The notes beneath the pieces were generated by a model, which was given only the letters and a program-made list of their open reading frames with translations, did not search any database and was not told where the DNA came from. DNA of 64,000 nt from Ascaris suum (lineage: Eukaryota; Nematoda; Chromadorea; Rhabditida; Ascarididae). Below, piece by piece: positions 1-14,657 of this stretch. The position numbers were made by a program, and so were the translations under genes. The stretch spans positions 9,459,300 through 9,523,299 of the forward strand of contig CM024179.1 in the NCBI GenBank assembly GCA_013433145.1, given 5' to 3'. Within the stretch, counting starts at the first letter, position 1. Each line of letters opens with the position of its first letter.

Positions 1-2757
1 TTTTTTCTTTTTTTCTTTCTTTCTTTCTTTCTTAGGCTTGAATTATTCAGATATTCAGGTAAGATCACTTATCTAAGGTAATTAATAGCGATTATTATTT
101 AACTAAATTTACACTTATATGATTTTTACTCCTATTTGCTCGATATTTATACGTAGATATCTTGTCGAAACGCATTTAATATAGAATAGACTTGAGTGCT
201 TTAATATATACTTTTCAATATCATCATTTTTATTATTATATGGCCAATAAGTTATGATATTGCTCTCAACTTCTTCGGCTTTCCCATTGGTAGAATTTCG
301 ATTTTCCACTTTCGGCGCTCATATAAATTCATACAGATCTTAGTATGGATATAAATTTATCATGTCGTAGTTAAGTTCGAATCTATCGAGTAGGTTTTTC
401 CACGCCTAATTATTGATTCTTTGAATGTTTATTGACCGGAGAGGATTTCAATTTTGGAATAAGCTTTTTTTTGGAATCTGAAGTCTACCTGTTCAAGGAA
501 CCGGAAAATTATGAAATCTGGAACTGGAATTAATATTAAGAACTACGATAAGTTTTAGATGGAAACCGATAAATCTTTCAAACCACAGATTTTATTGAAG
601 GTTTATGGTTGATTTCATTTGTCATTTTTTCGCTCATTCATTTCGAATATTGTAAATTGATGCTATCATCATCGTATACGATATTTAACGTTTAGTTTCT
701 AACAAATATTTGAATATCTTCTAATAGGAATTTCCAAGCGTCATAAATTCTTATCAATTCCTCTTTTGCATAATGCAAACAAACTATCATAAAAAGCTAA
801 GCGAAATTATGTGGATTCGTTCCAACAACTAATCAACTTCCGGTTTGAGAGAATAAAATTGTGATGCGACTAGATTTCGAATTAGAACACCGGATTTTAT
901 TAGCGCTGTTGAGATCGATCGAAATGGAACGTTTGTTCAATCCAATGGCAACACTAGTAATCAATAGAGTTTTCGATCCATCCACCTCTCCAGTTGTTAT
1001 CATCATCATTTCTTCTTCAGCATTTTTTTTTTTTTTTGAGTGCAAACAATTGAAATACATCAAGCTGTAGAATTTTTTATCAGGCGATATAAGGTAATCG
1101 TCTCATTCCTTAATCATTTTCAATATCTGTGAGCAGAATCCTCTTCTCCATTCCTCTTTCCGTCCCATAGTGCTCTTCCCATTGATGCTGGTGACTTATT
1201 CATTCGGCTCTACTTCTATTTGATCGTATAGATAAGTGTATAATTTAAGAAATTTTGATGGTCATAAAATATAGTATAATACAAATTAATAATTACAAGA
1301 ATTTTGCATTTCCCGAAGTATACTTTTAGCATAGTTTTATATAACTGTTAGCGCCACACATACTTTTTCCTGATTCGTTCCATTGATATTTCCGGGGTTT
1401 TCTTTTGAAAAAAGAAAAAAAAACTGCTTAAAATATGGAAATTATGATTTTATTATAGTGTAAAATTGTGCATAAACACAAAATTCAAAGAATTTCGACA
1501 CATAAGATAGATGGGATACAAATATATAATTTGGTGCATTTTTCATATTGTCATTGCTTTCGTATGTGGTTGGTCGTTTTATTTTTAAGATTCTATTTGT
1601 TAGAATTTCTTTCTCGTTGAAATGATTTATTTAAAAGGAGTATAGGTTCTGGCAGGATATATCGGTTTGCTGCTATGATTTTATGCAGCATTTTTCAACT
1701 CATTTTGGCCAGATATGCGACGAAAATAAGAAAGCACAAGAGAGTTCCTGTGAATTCCTGGAGGGAAGAAGAGATTCCCGCTCGGAAAATCCATCGTAAG
1801 CGAAAAGGATTTTCAAGGCCTGCGGGTTTTCGCGAACGGTCCTTTGCTGTCCGAAATGAAAAAAAAAATGGGTGAATCGTTTTTCTAAGAGTGCTTCCAA
1901 GGGGGATGGGAGAGAGGTGACGATGACGGACGCCGTGTACTATCATGAGGTCTGTGACATGTATTCATGGTATGTAACGAGTATAAGCATCACTTAAGAG
2001 TGTCATAAATATATAAGGCTATTAATTTTATTATACATACAACAATTCAGGCTATTTGGGTACCATGAAGTGCTTTGCGCCTTTTATGCGAAATCTTCTC
2101 GTGGTGAACAACAATTGTGCTAAAGGTGCGCGGTTTATGAAATACCTGTAATGAAAGGAATATCTACGATAGAAACGCGATTCGAAAAACATCAACACAA
2201 TAAACAAATAAAAATCAGCTCCACAACTTCATATCATATATGACTAAAGAGCATTTGGGATCTATGCAAAGGAACACGTATATATGTGCTAAAAGATCTA
2301 TTGCTTCACGATATACTCACCTTTATCTATTGATATTTGCATATATTTGCATACGATATATCTCTACCTTATTTTATTTTATTTTATTTTATTTTTTTTT
2401 TGCAAGAGCCATTGTAAATTCATATTTGGAAAAAAAAAATGCCTAAAATGTGTGAAAAAATTAATTTCATGATGAATCAATGATTTCTATTGATTAGACC
2501 ATAATCGATCTTCTAATGAAGATTTATTTGCAATGAATAGTCGGAAATATGATTGCAAAATTTTATATGATTTTATTTTTATTGGTTTGTAAATTATTGA
2601 AATAAATTCAAATAAGAAATTGTGAAGAATATATTGGGATATATTGTAAGGAGTATGCATAAATTATAAATATACCCCAATATTATGCGTTAAATTACAT
2701 TTTAGAAAAAATTATAATGATTTCAGTGGAAAAATATGATGTGATTTTTAAAAAAAT

Positions 2758-3006
2758 CTGAATTTTGCAACCTTCCGGTAATTGAAATAAACTTTTCCGG
2801 ATTGCTTTTCAGATAAAAAAACCTGAATTTTGCAATCTTCCGGTATTTAAATAAACTTTTCCGGATTGCTTTTCAGATAAAAAAACCTGAATTTTGCAAT
2901 CTTCCGGTATTTAAAATAAACTTTTCCGGATTGCTTTTCAGATAAAAAAACCTGAATTTTGCAATCTTCCGGTATTTAAAATAAACTTTTTCGGATTGCT
3001 TTTCAT
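2758..3006. repeat. Tandem repeat, about 65-base unit, four copies
   Basis: Four successive copies of a unit containing GAATTTTGCAA, CTTCCGGTA, AATAAACTTTTCCGGATTG and CTTTTCAGATA. The copies begin near 2,760, 2,825, 2,889 and 2,954, giving periods of 65, 64 and 65 bases. They differ by a few substitutions, and the last breaks off at CTTTTCATACGG. Each copy holds two TTCCGG motifs. Confidence 0.9.
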
Positions 3007-3300
3007 ACGGTCAATATGAAATCCGAATTGAATTTTTTTCAAGCCTATTATCTTATAAATTTCTCTAAATATTTCATTAATTTTTAGCTAAATAGTTCTA
3101 GCTTTATCTCTTTCTTTCTTTTTTTTTTAAACTTATCTCAACCAATAATTCTAAAATTTTTTTTATAATATATTCAATGAAATTATTGAACGAACTTTAT
3201 AGTAGAGTCGCTAGTTAGTGTGCGATGTTGCACTTTTAGCATTTTAGTAAGAAATTAAATAAATACTTGAGAGGAAGATGATATATTTGCTTAAAGAAAG

Positions 3301-3412
3301 CAGCTATATTTGCATATTCTAGCTCTATCAGTTATATTTGCATATTCTAGCTCTATCAGTTATATTTGCATATTCTAACTCTATCAGCTATATTTGCATA
3401 TTCTAGCTCTAT
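3301..3412. repeat. Tandem repeat, 28-base unit, four copies
   Basis: Four copies of a 28-base unit reading CAG(C/T)TATATTTGCATATTCTA(G/A)CTCTAT. Copies differ at only one or two positions, which suggests recent expansion. It lies about 260 bases beyond the elongase stop codon. Confidence 0.92.
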
Positions 3413-3670
3413 CTTTTATTTTACGACCAAATTTCTAGAGAATTCGTCTAGATCTAATGATTTATTATGCTTCAAAATTGATTTAATCTAATATAGCATT
3501 TATATTTATATGTGAATAATTACACATCTATGCATCGTTTTTTTTTTTAATATTTTCGAGTGCGGAAAAAAAAATCGCTCGTATAGGAATAATTCGATTT
3601 GAGTTGTCCAATCGGATTAGTTGAACATCCGAATTAGAATATGATTGAATAGATATTACTCTTTATAAGT

Positions 3671-6600
3671 TTAATCGGTCTTCACACGTTGATAACGTTC
3701 TTTTGGGCTTGTGAAATAGGCTTTCACATAGAAATTAATGAAGAGAGCGGCGAATGAAATACACTCAATAAGACCAATACAAATATTCCCATAGGATTGT
3801 TGACATCTGCAATTATTATGTATTACTTTAAATGGTAAAGAATTTTCTATAATCATTGTGGACTATAGATAATTTACATGGCTCTTAAGTAGAAGTTTAC
3901 GTAGATTTGCGATTGTATCCTCGCCCTTATCTCCTCCCTCTCCTCCTTGCCCTCCTCCTTGCTTCCATTCCTACGCCTCTTTCCCATCTTCGGAGGGCAG
4001 CCAATTTTTCATTCGTCGGCGGTGACACAGGAGGGTGAGGCAGCAAAACCGCACCCCTAAGGCTGTGTGGTAGAATCTGTTTGTATCTACCCTCAGGGAC
4101 CCTTTCCTTATAGGCAGAATAGATTCGGTGCCTGCTTCCGATCATATCTTTTAGGAAGGGTTTGGCGAGGACGAGAGCGGGGGGATTTGCTGGCATCTTA
4201 CTCATGAAGGTTGTCTTCATGGCGAGGAAGTAAATTCCGTCCTTGTTGGGTGATGAGCTGCGGGGACGATGTCCGTTGGGCGCAATCTTTACCCTAATCC
4301 GGTAAATGGTGGTAAAAGAATGATGAGTAACTATTATTACTAAAATTAGTGGACTGTTGCCATTAAATTCCGACTAATAAAAATTAAGTTGAAAGGTCAA
4401 AGGTCAAATGTCGTGGTGTTCAAAAGCCTGAGCAATTAGAATAACAGAGAAGGCTTATGAATAATTAAACTTACGGCAGATTCTGTCGTGCTTTGTATTC
4501 ATAAACAAGGCACTCGATATAGACACCAATGAACATTTGAACAATTTGTAACGACGTAACGAGCATTGCCATCTTCCTGCCAAATGTCAGCTGGTTATTG
4601 ATAAAGAGTATTAACAGTAAAGGAAGGTGGTAATAACGACGGTGTTGTCATCATTTAAAGAGCGGATACGATAGATGACCAATCCAGAAATTCTATAGTA
4701 TGAATGGAGAAATCCCGAAAAGGATTTTCCATTTTCATAGTTATTTTTGCATGCCGCATTGATATGAAACTCTTATTTGAACGTTTTAAAAAATGATTTA
4801 ATAGCTCCTCGCCAAGAACTCTTCAATTTGATGATTTTCACCTTTTTCAGTAGATCATCGATCGCCGCATTCTAGATATAGATATGGCTTAAACGCGCTA
4901 GAATAAAATAACTTAAAGATTTATAAAATTGAAGAACATATGAAAATCGTTTAGAAGTTTCTAAGCTCGGAGAAAATTTAGAAATTTTAGAGCATTTTGA
5001 TTCTAAGACAATCGGAATAAAAAACAGCGACATCATAATGGATGGAGACAAAATTAATGGAATAATAAATACGCTTTTAGAGTCTTATGATCAAAAGATC
5101 TTATATAAAGGATCGGTTTAGGCAATAAATATATTCTCTGTGTACTCGTATAGAATCTATTGACTGTTATGTTATAAAAATAAGCAGAAAAGATTTTCGA
5201 ATGGAAAAAAATGGAAGAAAAAAAATGGAGAAGATGAGAGGATAAACTCTTCAACCGTTTCATCCATTATACTACCAAGCGGCATAAATTGACGAGAAAT
5301 GATCAAATATTTTGGAGGTATTAATGTTTAACTCCTTAATTCTACCTAACCGACTAATTGTATAAATCTTCCTTAAAATATTTTTCTCTTCTCATAAGGA
5401 ATGCTAACGGATCGACCGTAAATACCTTTATGTTTAATTACGCTTAAGAGATTATGATTTCATTAGATGTGAGTGAATCAGAATGGAATCTAGTTAAACT
5501 CTTTGAAGTTAAGGTCGAGAAGCCTAGGCTCAAGCTCATCAGTTCTCGAACTTCACTAACAGACATACAGATGTGCCCACATTATGCAGCTTCGGCATAG
5601 CGCCATAATCTCTAGAGATATAAATTTATGCGAATGTGCATAAAATTGAAGTTAATTACCTTGCTAATAAAACACTTTATTTTCTTTAAAAAAAATTTTT
5701 TTTAATGCACTAATATACCAATATGTGTTAATGAATGATGAATGATAAACGTATACTTTGAAGGACGAAAACCATAAGAAGTCGATGCATAATAACTATA
5801 CATAATAGCATGTACGAAATAATTCACAGTAATGAAAAATCTTCCTGGTGCAGCATGTTCGGCACCTGAAGAAGACAGGTATGAAATTCAGGTAACATGA
5901 CAAAGGTATATCTTCGTCTCATAAATATTGAGTTCGAATGAACGATAGAAATGCTTATAAAATTCAGGTGTTTTTTGAGCTCATGAAGTTGAAGTGGAAA
6001 TCAGAAAATGACCGATCGATTGAAGGATTTCATTAGGAACAGACAGGTTTATGGATATAGTCGATATAAATGTATACCTGATACCTGAGATACTTGAACC
6101 TAAATTTCTAGCCAAGTTTTAAATATAATCAAAAAACGTATTATTTATCATACCTAATAATTAAATTGGAAATTCTCTGTCGATCATAAATTTAACAGCG
6201 AATATAATTTTTTATGTATATTTTTTTAATATGCAAATCAAATTTTTAGTACTAAATTGTTCGTTTATGATGTTATCGCTAACAGATTGAAGGAATTATT
6301 TGAAAAAAATTAAATTAAATGATAAAATTAAACCTGCATGAGCGGATCCAATAAGAACGGCAACATGATGATAATAATGAAGAAATATAAGTTTCCTTTT
6401 TCGTAGTACAATAAAAAGCGTATCACCAAGTTCAACGATTTTTGAGAGCGCAAAAAGAAGCGCCCAAAATGCGGCGACACCTTTTGGATGAACCGTATAG
6501 CAAACTGAACGATACATTCCAAGATTGAATACACTATATACAAGATCCTAAAATTTGTTAATCTTATTCTTAGTGTTCGCGAATAGAAATAAAAACATTT

Positions 6601-9600
6601 AAGGCGTTTTTTAAAAAATATCTTTCAATAATTTTGCATTTCTGCCTATCATCTGCTATAGAATATTTTTTTAATTTATTGCATTTTGCATAATTTATCA
6701 TACAGTTACTTTAATTCGATAGTACTTTCATTGCAAAATCTTTTTTTGTCATAGTGGATGGTTTGATGATCTATATAGTCTCTAGGAAATCATTAAAAAT
6801 TGTATCCATTTCCTCTCTCTTTACCCACTTAACGAACTTAATTGAATAATTTTTTAAAAAATTGAAAAGAAAAGAATTAGGTAAATGATACTACGATCGT
6901 GTGAACTTAGTAAATAAAATGCATACTTTTATAGCGGCCCTATACAAATGGGTTATTTTCTCATGGCAAAAAAAATATCTGTTAATAAAAAAGAATGATT
7001 TTTGAAATGAAGAAAAAATTATCGAAATGGAATATTGCCTTACCTCACCGAAACGTATGAAACCAATAGCGCTAAAAATCGCAAGTGATGCATTCCATAT
7101 AACGAGTGGTCTCTTAAGAACGAATGCTTCACGATCGCGCATAAATCTTTGAATAAGTTTAATTATAATGAAATAAACCACTGAGATAGTAATTGAATGA
7201 TACCAATATCTTTGTAGAAATAATGTCGCACCAACTGGATCGTCGATTTTTTCAAACGGTAATGCATACCTATAATTTTATCGTGATTTATTATTGATAA
7301 TAGAAAGTGTGTTTTTTCGAAATTCGATCGAACAAAAAAATTTTACTAATTGGTTTTTTTTTTGGATTTTCTCGTTATTTGATAGCATTGAAACTGTTTG
7401 TACCTCTTCTCGGCAAATAAATACTCCTTTTTTTCCGCTTATTAAATACCACTCTAAAGTATCGAATCTATTTGAGAATATTTTTCGATCACAATCAGAG
7501 CAAATTCTTGCATAGCACTATGATAGTGAAATTGTCGGTCGACATTTTTTCTTCAATTAATTTCTTTGCTTCGTTTATTCGTTTCGCTTTAATTCATCAT
7601 CGACACCATAAGGAAGCCGGTTGAAATGAACTAGAAATTTGTTTTCATTTCATTTCATTTTATTTCATACTTTTTTTAAATTCATTTATTTTTTTTTTTA
7701 ATTTGCTTTAGGCGATTGAGAAATAAGCAGCAATATATTTTTGAGCAATTTCGATAATTAGCACGAAATATGTTGGGATTCATTTTCTAATGCTCTACTA
7801 AGCACATATACACCACAATGATTAATTATTCCATTACAATGAGACTAAGAAGTTCCATCCGGCTTTTATTTTTCAATAAAGGTGTGATATAATACCTGAT
7901 CGTCATATTATAGCGATTTCAATTGTACACATAATCCAAATGTCTCTTTTTTTTGCTCATGCACTGAAAGATTAAACAAAAGATTTGTTGAGGAACTGAC
8001 TAAACATTTCACTAGTCATCTTTATGATGGGTCTTTTGAGCTCGATCGATTGAGCCAAAAAATTGTTTAAACAAATATTCTGATTTGCCTATTGTATTTT
8101 TCTAAATACTTTCATCAAGATTTGCTACTTATGAGCCTATTATCCGATGAAATTTTGCCTAGAAATGATCGATTTTTCGAATTTATTATTTTTTTAAAAT
8201 CGAATCATCATCATCTTAGGCTGCGTTTATTCGATAATTGAATCCGATAAGACATAGTGGGAAAAATTACTAAAAGAAATTGTATTTTCTCATAGTCAAA
8301 TGGAATTGTTCATCAATTATTTTTTGCGAAAAATTGCAAAACTTTTGCAATCATTGATCGATCTCATTCAGGTTTTTGAAATAATATATCTCATGCGAAT
8401 TTTGCAATTTGATTGCATAATTCATTTTGCTATGTGAGATCAATGCTTTACTTAATATTTCATATATTTTATATGTTTTGTAAACATTTATATCGATCTT
8501 TTTTTTTTCGATATCGATCTGAAGTTATTTCATTTGCAGATGCATCTTGCAATTGGTATCCTTTTGCAATGTTTATCTATTCGAAAAATCAAACATTCAA
8601 CGGAAATGCCTAAATTTCACTTTTATTTTCCATCAAATGATGATGGTATTAATTGCTTAGAGTAATCAATCAATGAAATTTTCTAAAAGAGAATGAAAAA
8701 AATTTACGATGAAAAATCGCTCTTATCAATTGTCGGCATTTTGCTTTTCACCGATCGAACACTTTCAATTTTCCGGTTTCTTCATAAAAATCGAATATTT
8801 TAAATTTCTTTTAATATATGCAAAAAAAAAATTTTTTTTTGAATATTTTAAACACCTCAAATGATTCGTCGAAATGCAAATTTATATTTTAAAATTTTCG
8901 CTAATATAAAATCCGATCTCTTAAATATGCTAAAGAAAGTGACAATAATATTCATCCCGAATGATAATTTTTTCCATTTGTTTCTTTCTGAAATAGATGG
9001 GTTATTTTTATTTCCTCGAACATCTTGGATTGTCTCGAGGATATCTTTCCTTACGCTAATGAAGCAGAAGAAATGTTTGGATGTATAATAAAGAAGACAA
9101 AAGTCCCCGCTAATCTGCTCTAACGAAAGCGAATACAACTCCTTTCTCTTGTCCTCTACCCCCGCGTCGTCTTCAACTCTTTGTTTCCTTAATACCTAGA
9201 TGATTCCTCAACCAGGCCCATACCCATCCTTCTCGTGAACACTCTAACGCCTCAGATTAAGATTAGAAAGCAAAGGATGCGTTTGTCGAACTATCAAATC
9301 TGGGCACTTTGCGAAACAAATTTGCATGAAATTCTGCTCTTATTATTGAAAAAGTACAATTAAACTAGTAAAACGAAGCGTTCAATTGCTCATAACGGGA
9401 ATATGAGAAGCGAGAAGAAGGTTCACTTATCAATACGAACGGAAGGATGGGATAAATATTCGAATAAATTAAAAGTTTTGATAACATTGAAGATATCTAA
9501 ATAGCTTACCGATAGACATAATTGTTGTGTAATGAATGTGTCGAATTGCCGCTATAAACATCGAATTCATTGATTTGTTTAATATGCCAATGAATTGAAT

Positions 9601-9625
9601 TCAACGTATCAGCAATCATCCCCAT
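3671..9625 (-). CDS. ELO-family very-long-chain fatty acid elongase (3-ketoacyl-CoA synthase)
   Basis: Exons, 5' to 3' on the minus strand: 9,625-9,510, 7,269-7,044, 6,547-6,334, 5,865-5,757, 4,576-4,475 and 3,806-3,671. The sum is 903 bases, 300 aa plus stop, with all junctions in frame and GT-AG. The family condenses acyl-CoA with malonyl-CoA in the ER membrane. Visible motifs are KIVELGDT (about 150-157), the histidine box HYYHH (171-175), AAPGRF (190-195), NYFVHAIMYSYY (200-211) and LQIVQM in exon 5. Several hydrophobic segments span the protein, as expected for a multi-pass enzyme, and the length is normal. Lys rather than Gln before FLHYYHH and the following VLI fit the ELOVL3/6-like saturated/monounsaturated group (inference). 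The C-terminus RVKTD resembles a dilysine-type ER signal. The start is the first ATG of exon 1; ATG at 9,619 is an alternative. Which elo paralogue it is cannot be told. Confidence 0.95.
3927..4310 (-). other. GC-rich open frame inside the last elongase intron, unassigned
   Basis: A GC-rich island in intron 5 carries an open minus-strand frame with an ATG at 4,220 (beginning MKTTFMSKMP). The frame also stays open upstream to about 4,310. The 97-aa stretch is rich in Pro and Arg and ends in runs of Arg encoded by GAGGAGGGCAAGG-like repeats. Its base composition is quite unlike the surrounding intron. I recognise no domain. It may be an inserted sequence, a nested gene, an alternative exon or chance. 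Confidence 0.3.
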
Positions 9626-10028
9626 ATTGTCACTCACCGTTCCTTCCTTTAATTGTTGGGATGAATTACGAGATGATATGAATCTTTAAACTATGGTACT
9701 ATCACATAACAATGAGGGAAACATTATATATTGCAAGAAATATCGTCAATGAATGCAGAAATCAGCAAACAGATTAGAGGATTGCGGCAAAGTGTGGATA
9801 AACGAATATGTAAACAAATGCATAAATAAATGGAGACAGATAAATAAACAACCAAATAAATAAACAAATAAATAAATAAATAAACAAGTAAATGAAAAAA
9901 AAATAAACGCTGAATAAATAATCTTTATGATGTTGCGCACCTGTCAAGCATTTTCAACTTTAGCGATTCTTAAGTTGAAACTTATTTGACAGGTAAATAG
10001 ACAAAGATATCTGAAATTATTAGGGTGG

Positions 10029-10029
10029 A

Positions 10030-10068
<39 letters not shown>

Positions 10069-10114
10069 GACAGAGACAGAGACAGAGACAGAGACAGAGA
10101 CAGAGACAGACAGA
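10029..10114. repeat. (GA)n / (CAGAGA)n microsatellite
   Basis: About 85 bases of purine-rich GAGAGA passing into repeated CAGAGA, on the elongase-promoter side of the intergenic region. The opposite strand is pure pyrimidine-type repeat. Confidence 0.95.
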
Positions 10115-12095
10115 ACTAGAGATGATGTATGGCTTAGAAACTAGGTCGACACTGAATATGTCATAAAAGTATATATCAGTATTATTATTTACAGCATATA
10201 GTAATCCAGTCGATTCCTTATTACATCTACTTGAAATTTATAATTTGAGATATTGTTTTATTTATATTCGTTTTATCTTTTAAACAAAGACAATATCTAT
10301 CATTAATATTTATTATCTATATGTAATTTTCATTAAAAACGATTCTCGGCTATTCTATTCTATTTTTTTAAAGCGAAAACATTAACTTCAATTGACCTAA
10401 TAAAAAATATAATCGATTTTATCAAGAGAATAATTTTTGCAATAATTATTATATTTTATGAATTATTTGATTCAAAAAAAAAGAAACAAAAAATTTCTTG
10501 CTATTCTCAACGATTCACAGATTTTTTTTTTTTTTGAACAGAAATTTATATATGGCGAATTTTTTTTCGCCGAAATTTTCGAAATTCGCCAAAAAAATCG
10601 CCGAAAATCACCGATTTGAAATTTGAAATGAAAGAGAAGAAAAATCCATTGAGATGGTAATGTTCGTAAAAAGTGCAGAAAAAAAAAAGCGAATAATAAT
10701 TCAAACGTGCAAAATTTTTACGATAAAAGGATTTCAACGCCGAAAATTGCCCACTGATTTTAATTCGATAATCAAAGTGATAACGTTTTATTATCTGAAC
10801 GTTTATCTTTTGTGAACGCCATTTGAGAGTAACCCTCATTTAAGACACTTTATTTTAAAGCGACGCCTATATACAAGAAAGTGTCCTTGCAATCTTGTTA
10901 TGGGCAACAAACGCATCGAAAAAAAAGCTATTGCCAAGTCTTAGAACTTCGAACTGCTGACATATAACGTCTCATCGTTTATAACCGCCTATCTAACGCA
11001 ACAATCACCGCCTTTCGCCCCACCCCCCTCCACCTCCCCCCCCCCCCCTCTCCACTGTGTTTCATCGTTTATGACCTCCCACTTAGCATATCACCAGCCC
11101 CTCCCCTCCTCTATTTGAAAGATATATTTTATTTTAAAATCCTAAAATAAAAATCGTCAATATCTTTTTTAGAAAGCTAGAAAGCTTAAAACTATAACAA
11201 AGCTTGAAAGAATTTTTCGTTTCAATATTCTATTATTAGAAAATAAAACATTAAAATAAAAGGAAAAATTTTTTTTGCATTAATTTTTGAAAAAAACTTA
11301 GAAAACAACACATATAGAATAAAATGCTTAACTAGAAATTATATTATTTACTTAACAAAAAAAGAATTAAATTTATATTTCTCCATAAATTTCTATTAAT
11401 TCGAGTTAAAAAAGAAAAACAACATTGGAAAATTGTTATATTATGTTCATTTAAATAGAATTATGCATTCATTTTGCAATCGAGACACATTGAGAAATTC
11501 CGATCGTTATTGAATATCAAGCAATAAGAATGTACAAAGGTGAGAAATCATTTAGGTTAAATGCAACTATCGCTGAAAATTAGCTTTATATAAGAAATTA
11601 TTAAATCAATTAATGAATAGGAATTTTTTTTAAAGAAAAAGATAAAAATTGAGCGATTTTTTTTTCCAACTTGCATAACTTTTTTTTTAGCGAACAATAT
11701 TCTCTATTCTATACGTATAAAAATTAGTGGAAATTAACTATAAAACATAGCAGAAAAATATATAATAATGAACTTTTAGTTTTTTCTTATAGAAAATAAA
11801 TAAAAATAAATTAATGTTATATTCGTGTAATGTAAGAAAATGCAATATCTCTATAATCATTTGACAATAATTAAGAAAAAAAACAAAAACTAGTTGCCAA
11901 CTACAAACCACAATGCCAACAGTTACTCTAACAAGATCAAGTATATTCTTTTCCTAAAATTTCTTAGCATCAATCGGCTATTCGTTTTTTTCTCTTTTCA
12001 TCTTCCTCAACAAATTATCTCATATAGAGTACATAACTTTCCAACTTACATTACTCATACAATAAAATATACAAATATATAATTCGAAATACAAA

Positions 12096-12235
<140 letters not shown>

Positions 12236-14640
12236 GAGGAGGAAGTAATAAACTGAATAATTTACATAAAAGAAGAAACAGTTTTATTAAAAAAGTAAAA
12301 TCTTTTTTTTATACAGCAATCGAAAAGCGACTAAATGAGATGAAAGAGTACATATAGCAACGAAATGAGAAAATAATTTGACCGGTTTTACGAAGGAAAT
12401 TCGCACATCGAACACGTTGAACATTCTCAAAAGGTTTGCTCAAAAGTGGGCGGATGTATTTTTCTGAAAGCGGTTCTTTTTTCTTGTCTTCAAGATACAT
12501 TTCTTCATGTCGACCTCTACATATCGTCTAGTGCGAACGTTTTAACAAACAAATAAAAAAAAAAAGAGAGAGAGAGGAAGAAATTTTTCATCCATCTAAA
12601 TAATTGATGATTATTGGCAACCGATAAAATATAATCGATCATATAAATGTAATCGAATGCAAATATAATTGATATTGCAATAATTATAAAAATTATGCTA
12701 ATTTATTACTATCATTAAAGAAAGTAGTAATAAGCAATAATTGATACTCAAAATTAGAAAACTTGAATGGAATATCGATGGTACTTAAAAGAGTATAGCA
12801 AGTGTATTTCTTATGAATTGGTTTGCTATTCCATTTGTTGATTTTTATCATAGTGTGAAAAAATTTTCCGCCACTCATTTCCTACTATCTATAATATTTA
12901 ATTTTTTATGCTCTAATTTTTTTTTTTAAATTCATTTTTACTATATGCATAGAAATAAGTATTGAAAAATGTTCACACTTTCAATGTTGAATTTATTAAT
13001 AGCTGATATTGCGAGTCATTATCAATCTACAACGATTATGCTAGCATTAGATATTTATAACTATGGAAATAAATCATTTTGTGACATTTCCGCCGATAAT
13101 ATTTAGCATTTAAGTAGATTATTTTCAGAAAACGTGGGGAAAGAATGTGGAGGGGGGGGGGGATGGAAGCGGAAGGGTTCGGATGGGAAGGGGAAGTGAA
13201 AGAGGTCATCTCGCTCGATATGTTTCCTACCTCACGTTTACATTCTTTCTAAAATATGCCGTTTTGTTATTTTCTACGATAAATTCGATGATATTATATA
13301 ATAACAAAATTATGATCACCCCTTTATGCAAAAAAAGAGCAAATTTAAAGATGGATAAAGAGCGATCATTGGGTCATTATTGACGCTTCGGTGGTCATCT
13401 TCATTATTTTTTTGTTTCTTAGGCAAATTTCAAAACGGAAAATCTCTTTTTTTAGCGTTATGAAATATTTCTCACGAAGAAATGAATAGAAAAGATAAAA
13501 ATGAATAGCGGATATATTAAATGGACATAAGAAAAAAGCGAATAGCATTTCGAGAATACTAAGAGCTATATAAAATATCAATCATATCATATCATATAAT
13601 CATATTGAAATAGTGGAATGATTCATAAAAATGGAAAATTTTTTCGAGAAGAAAAAAAAATTTTTTTTTCATCAATTTTCTCAAATAACGATGCAACACC
13701 AATTAGCTAAAGAATAATAAAATTATATAAAGAAGCATATATCTTGGCAATTTGTTTGTGACGTTTCGTTTTTGTTTTCCTTCATAAGTCTTACTCTATG
13801 CAATAATCGTAATTATTATGCAATTGCAGAATTTATTATTTCCGACTTCAATTGCTTGCTTGATTTTTTTTTTCTTTGTGTCTTTTCCTATTCTAACGAA
13901 TCAAAACTTTCGAATTTAATTTCGATGCATGCCTTTCTTTCTCGTTTCCCTTTTTTTCAACTGATTTTGATGATGCTATCTTTTAGCAATTTGATGATAT
14001 CATTTTGTAGCAATGAAGTTTTTCATGTGGAAATGAGAAGAGCGAAGCGCAAATATCTGCTATAAACGATGAAATTGCCATACGACTGTTGATTGATTCA
14101 AGTTCGTGTAAATGCTATTTTTATTGAGAGAAGGGGAGGACGGAGAGAGAAAAAGAGCGGAAATGAAATTTTTAAAATTAGATGATCTATGAGGAATGAA
14201 ATTCTTCTTTAAAAAGATTTGAAATCATCGTAGAATCGAAATGTATTCACGCTAATTGATGGATTTTTTTTTCTCAATAGATCAATGCTTAGAAAAATTT
14301 TCATTAGTGATATTATAATTTTCATTCCAATTATTTTTGCCAAAAAAAAAAGATCGATTTTTACGTTCAGAAAAAAAGTTTTTTTTTTTTCATACCTCTT
14401 CAATTCGTACAGCATAAACTGATATCCTTTGTAAAAGTCTTGTACGTTGTAGAGCAAAGTCTCTATAGATGAGAGTTAAAACATTGTATTTAACTATTAC
14501 TAGACGTTCAGCTGTTACAAAGGTTTTGAATTATTGAAATGAACTATACATATGCGTTCATAGATTGAATTGAGTTCAGCTATTTTGCTAGGTTTAAATT
14601 GTCTATTGCCAGCAAAGCAATTTTTGGATAAAGGAGAGGT

Positions 14641-14657
14641 GGGGGGGGGGGGGGGGG
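14641..14657. repeat. Poly-G tract, 17 G
   Basis: Seventeen consecutive G, followed by further purine-rich sequence (AGGAAGGAAG). It is one of eleven G or C runs of 10 or more in the window. Confidence 0.95.

Larger units (their letters stand above)
1..3670. other. Intergenic DNA downstream of the elongase gene, no recognised gene
   Basis: AT-rich sequence with homopolymer runs. Two short open frames read a little like coding sequence: 861-1,040 (+), beginning MRLDFELEHR, and 1,675-1,875 (+), rich in Lys and Arg. Neither matches a family I know and neither has a clear splice context, so they are not called as genes. Two tandem repeats in this stretch are listed separately. An AATAAA in the minus strand (plus 3,461-3,466) lies about 205 bases beyond the elongase stop and is a candidate poly(A) signal for it. 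Confidence 0.6.
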
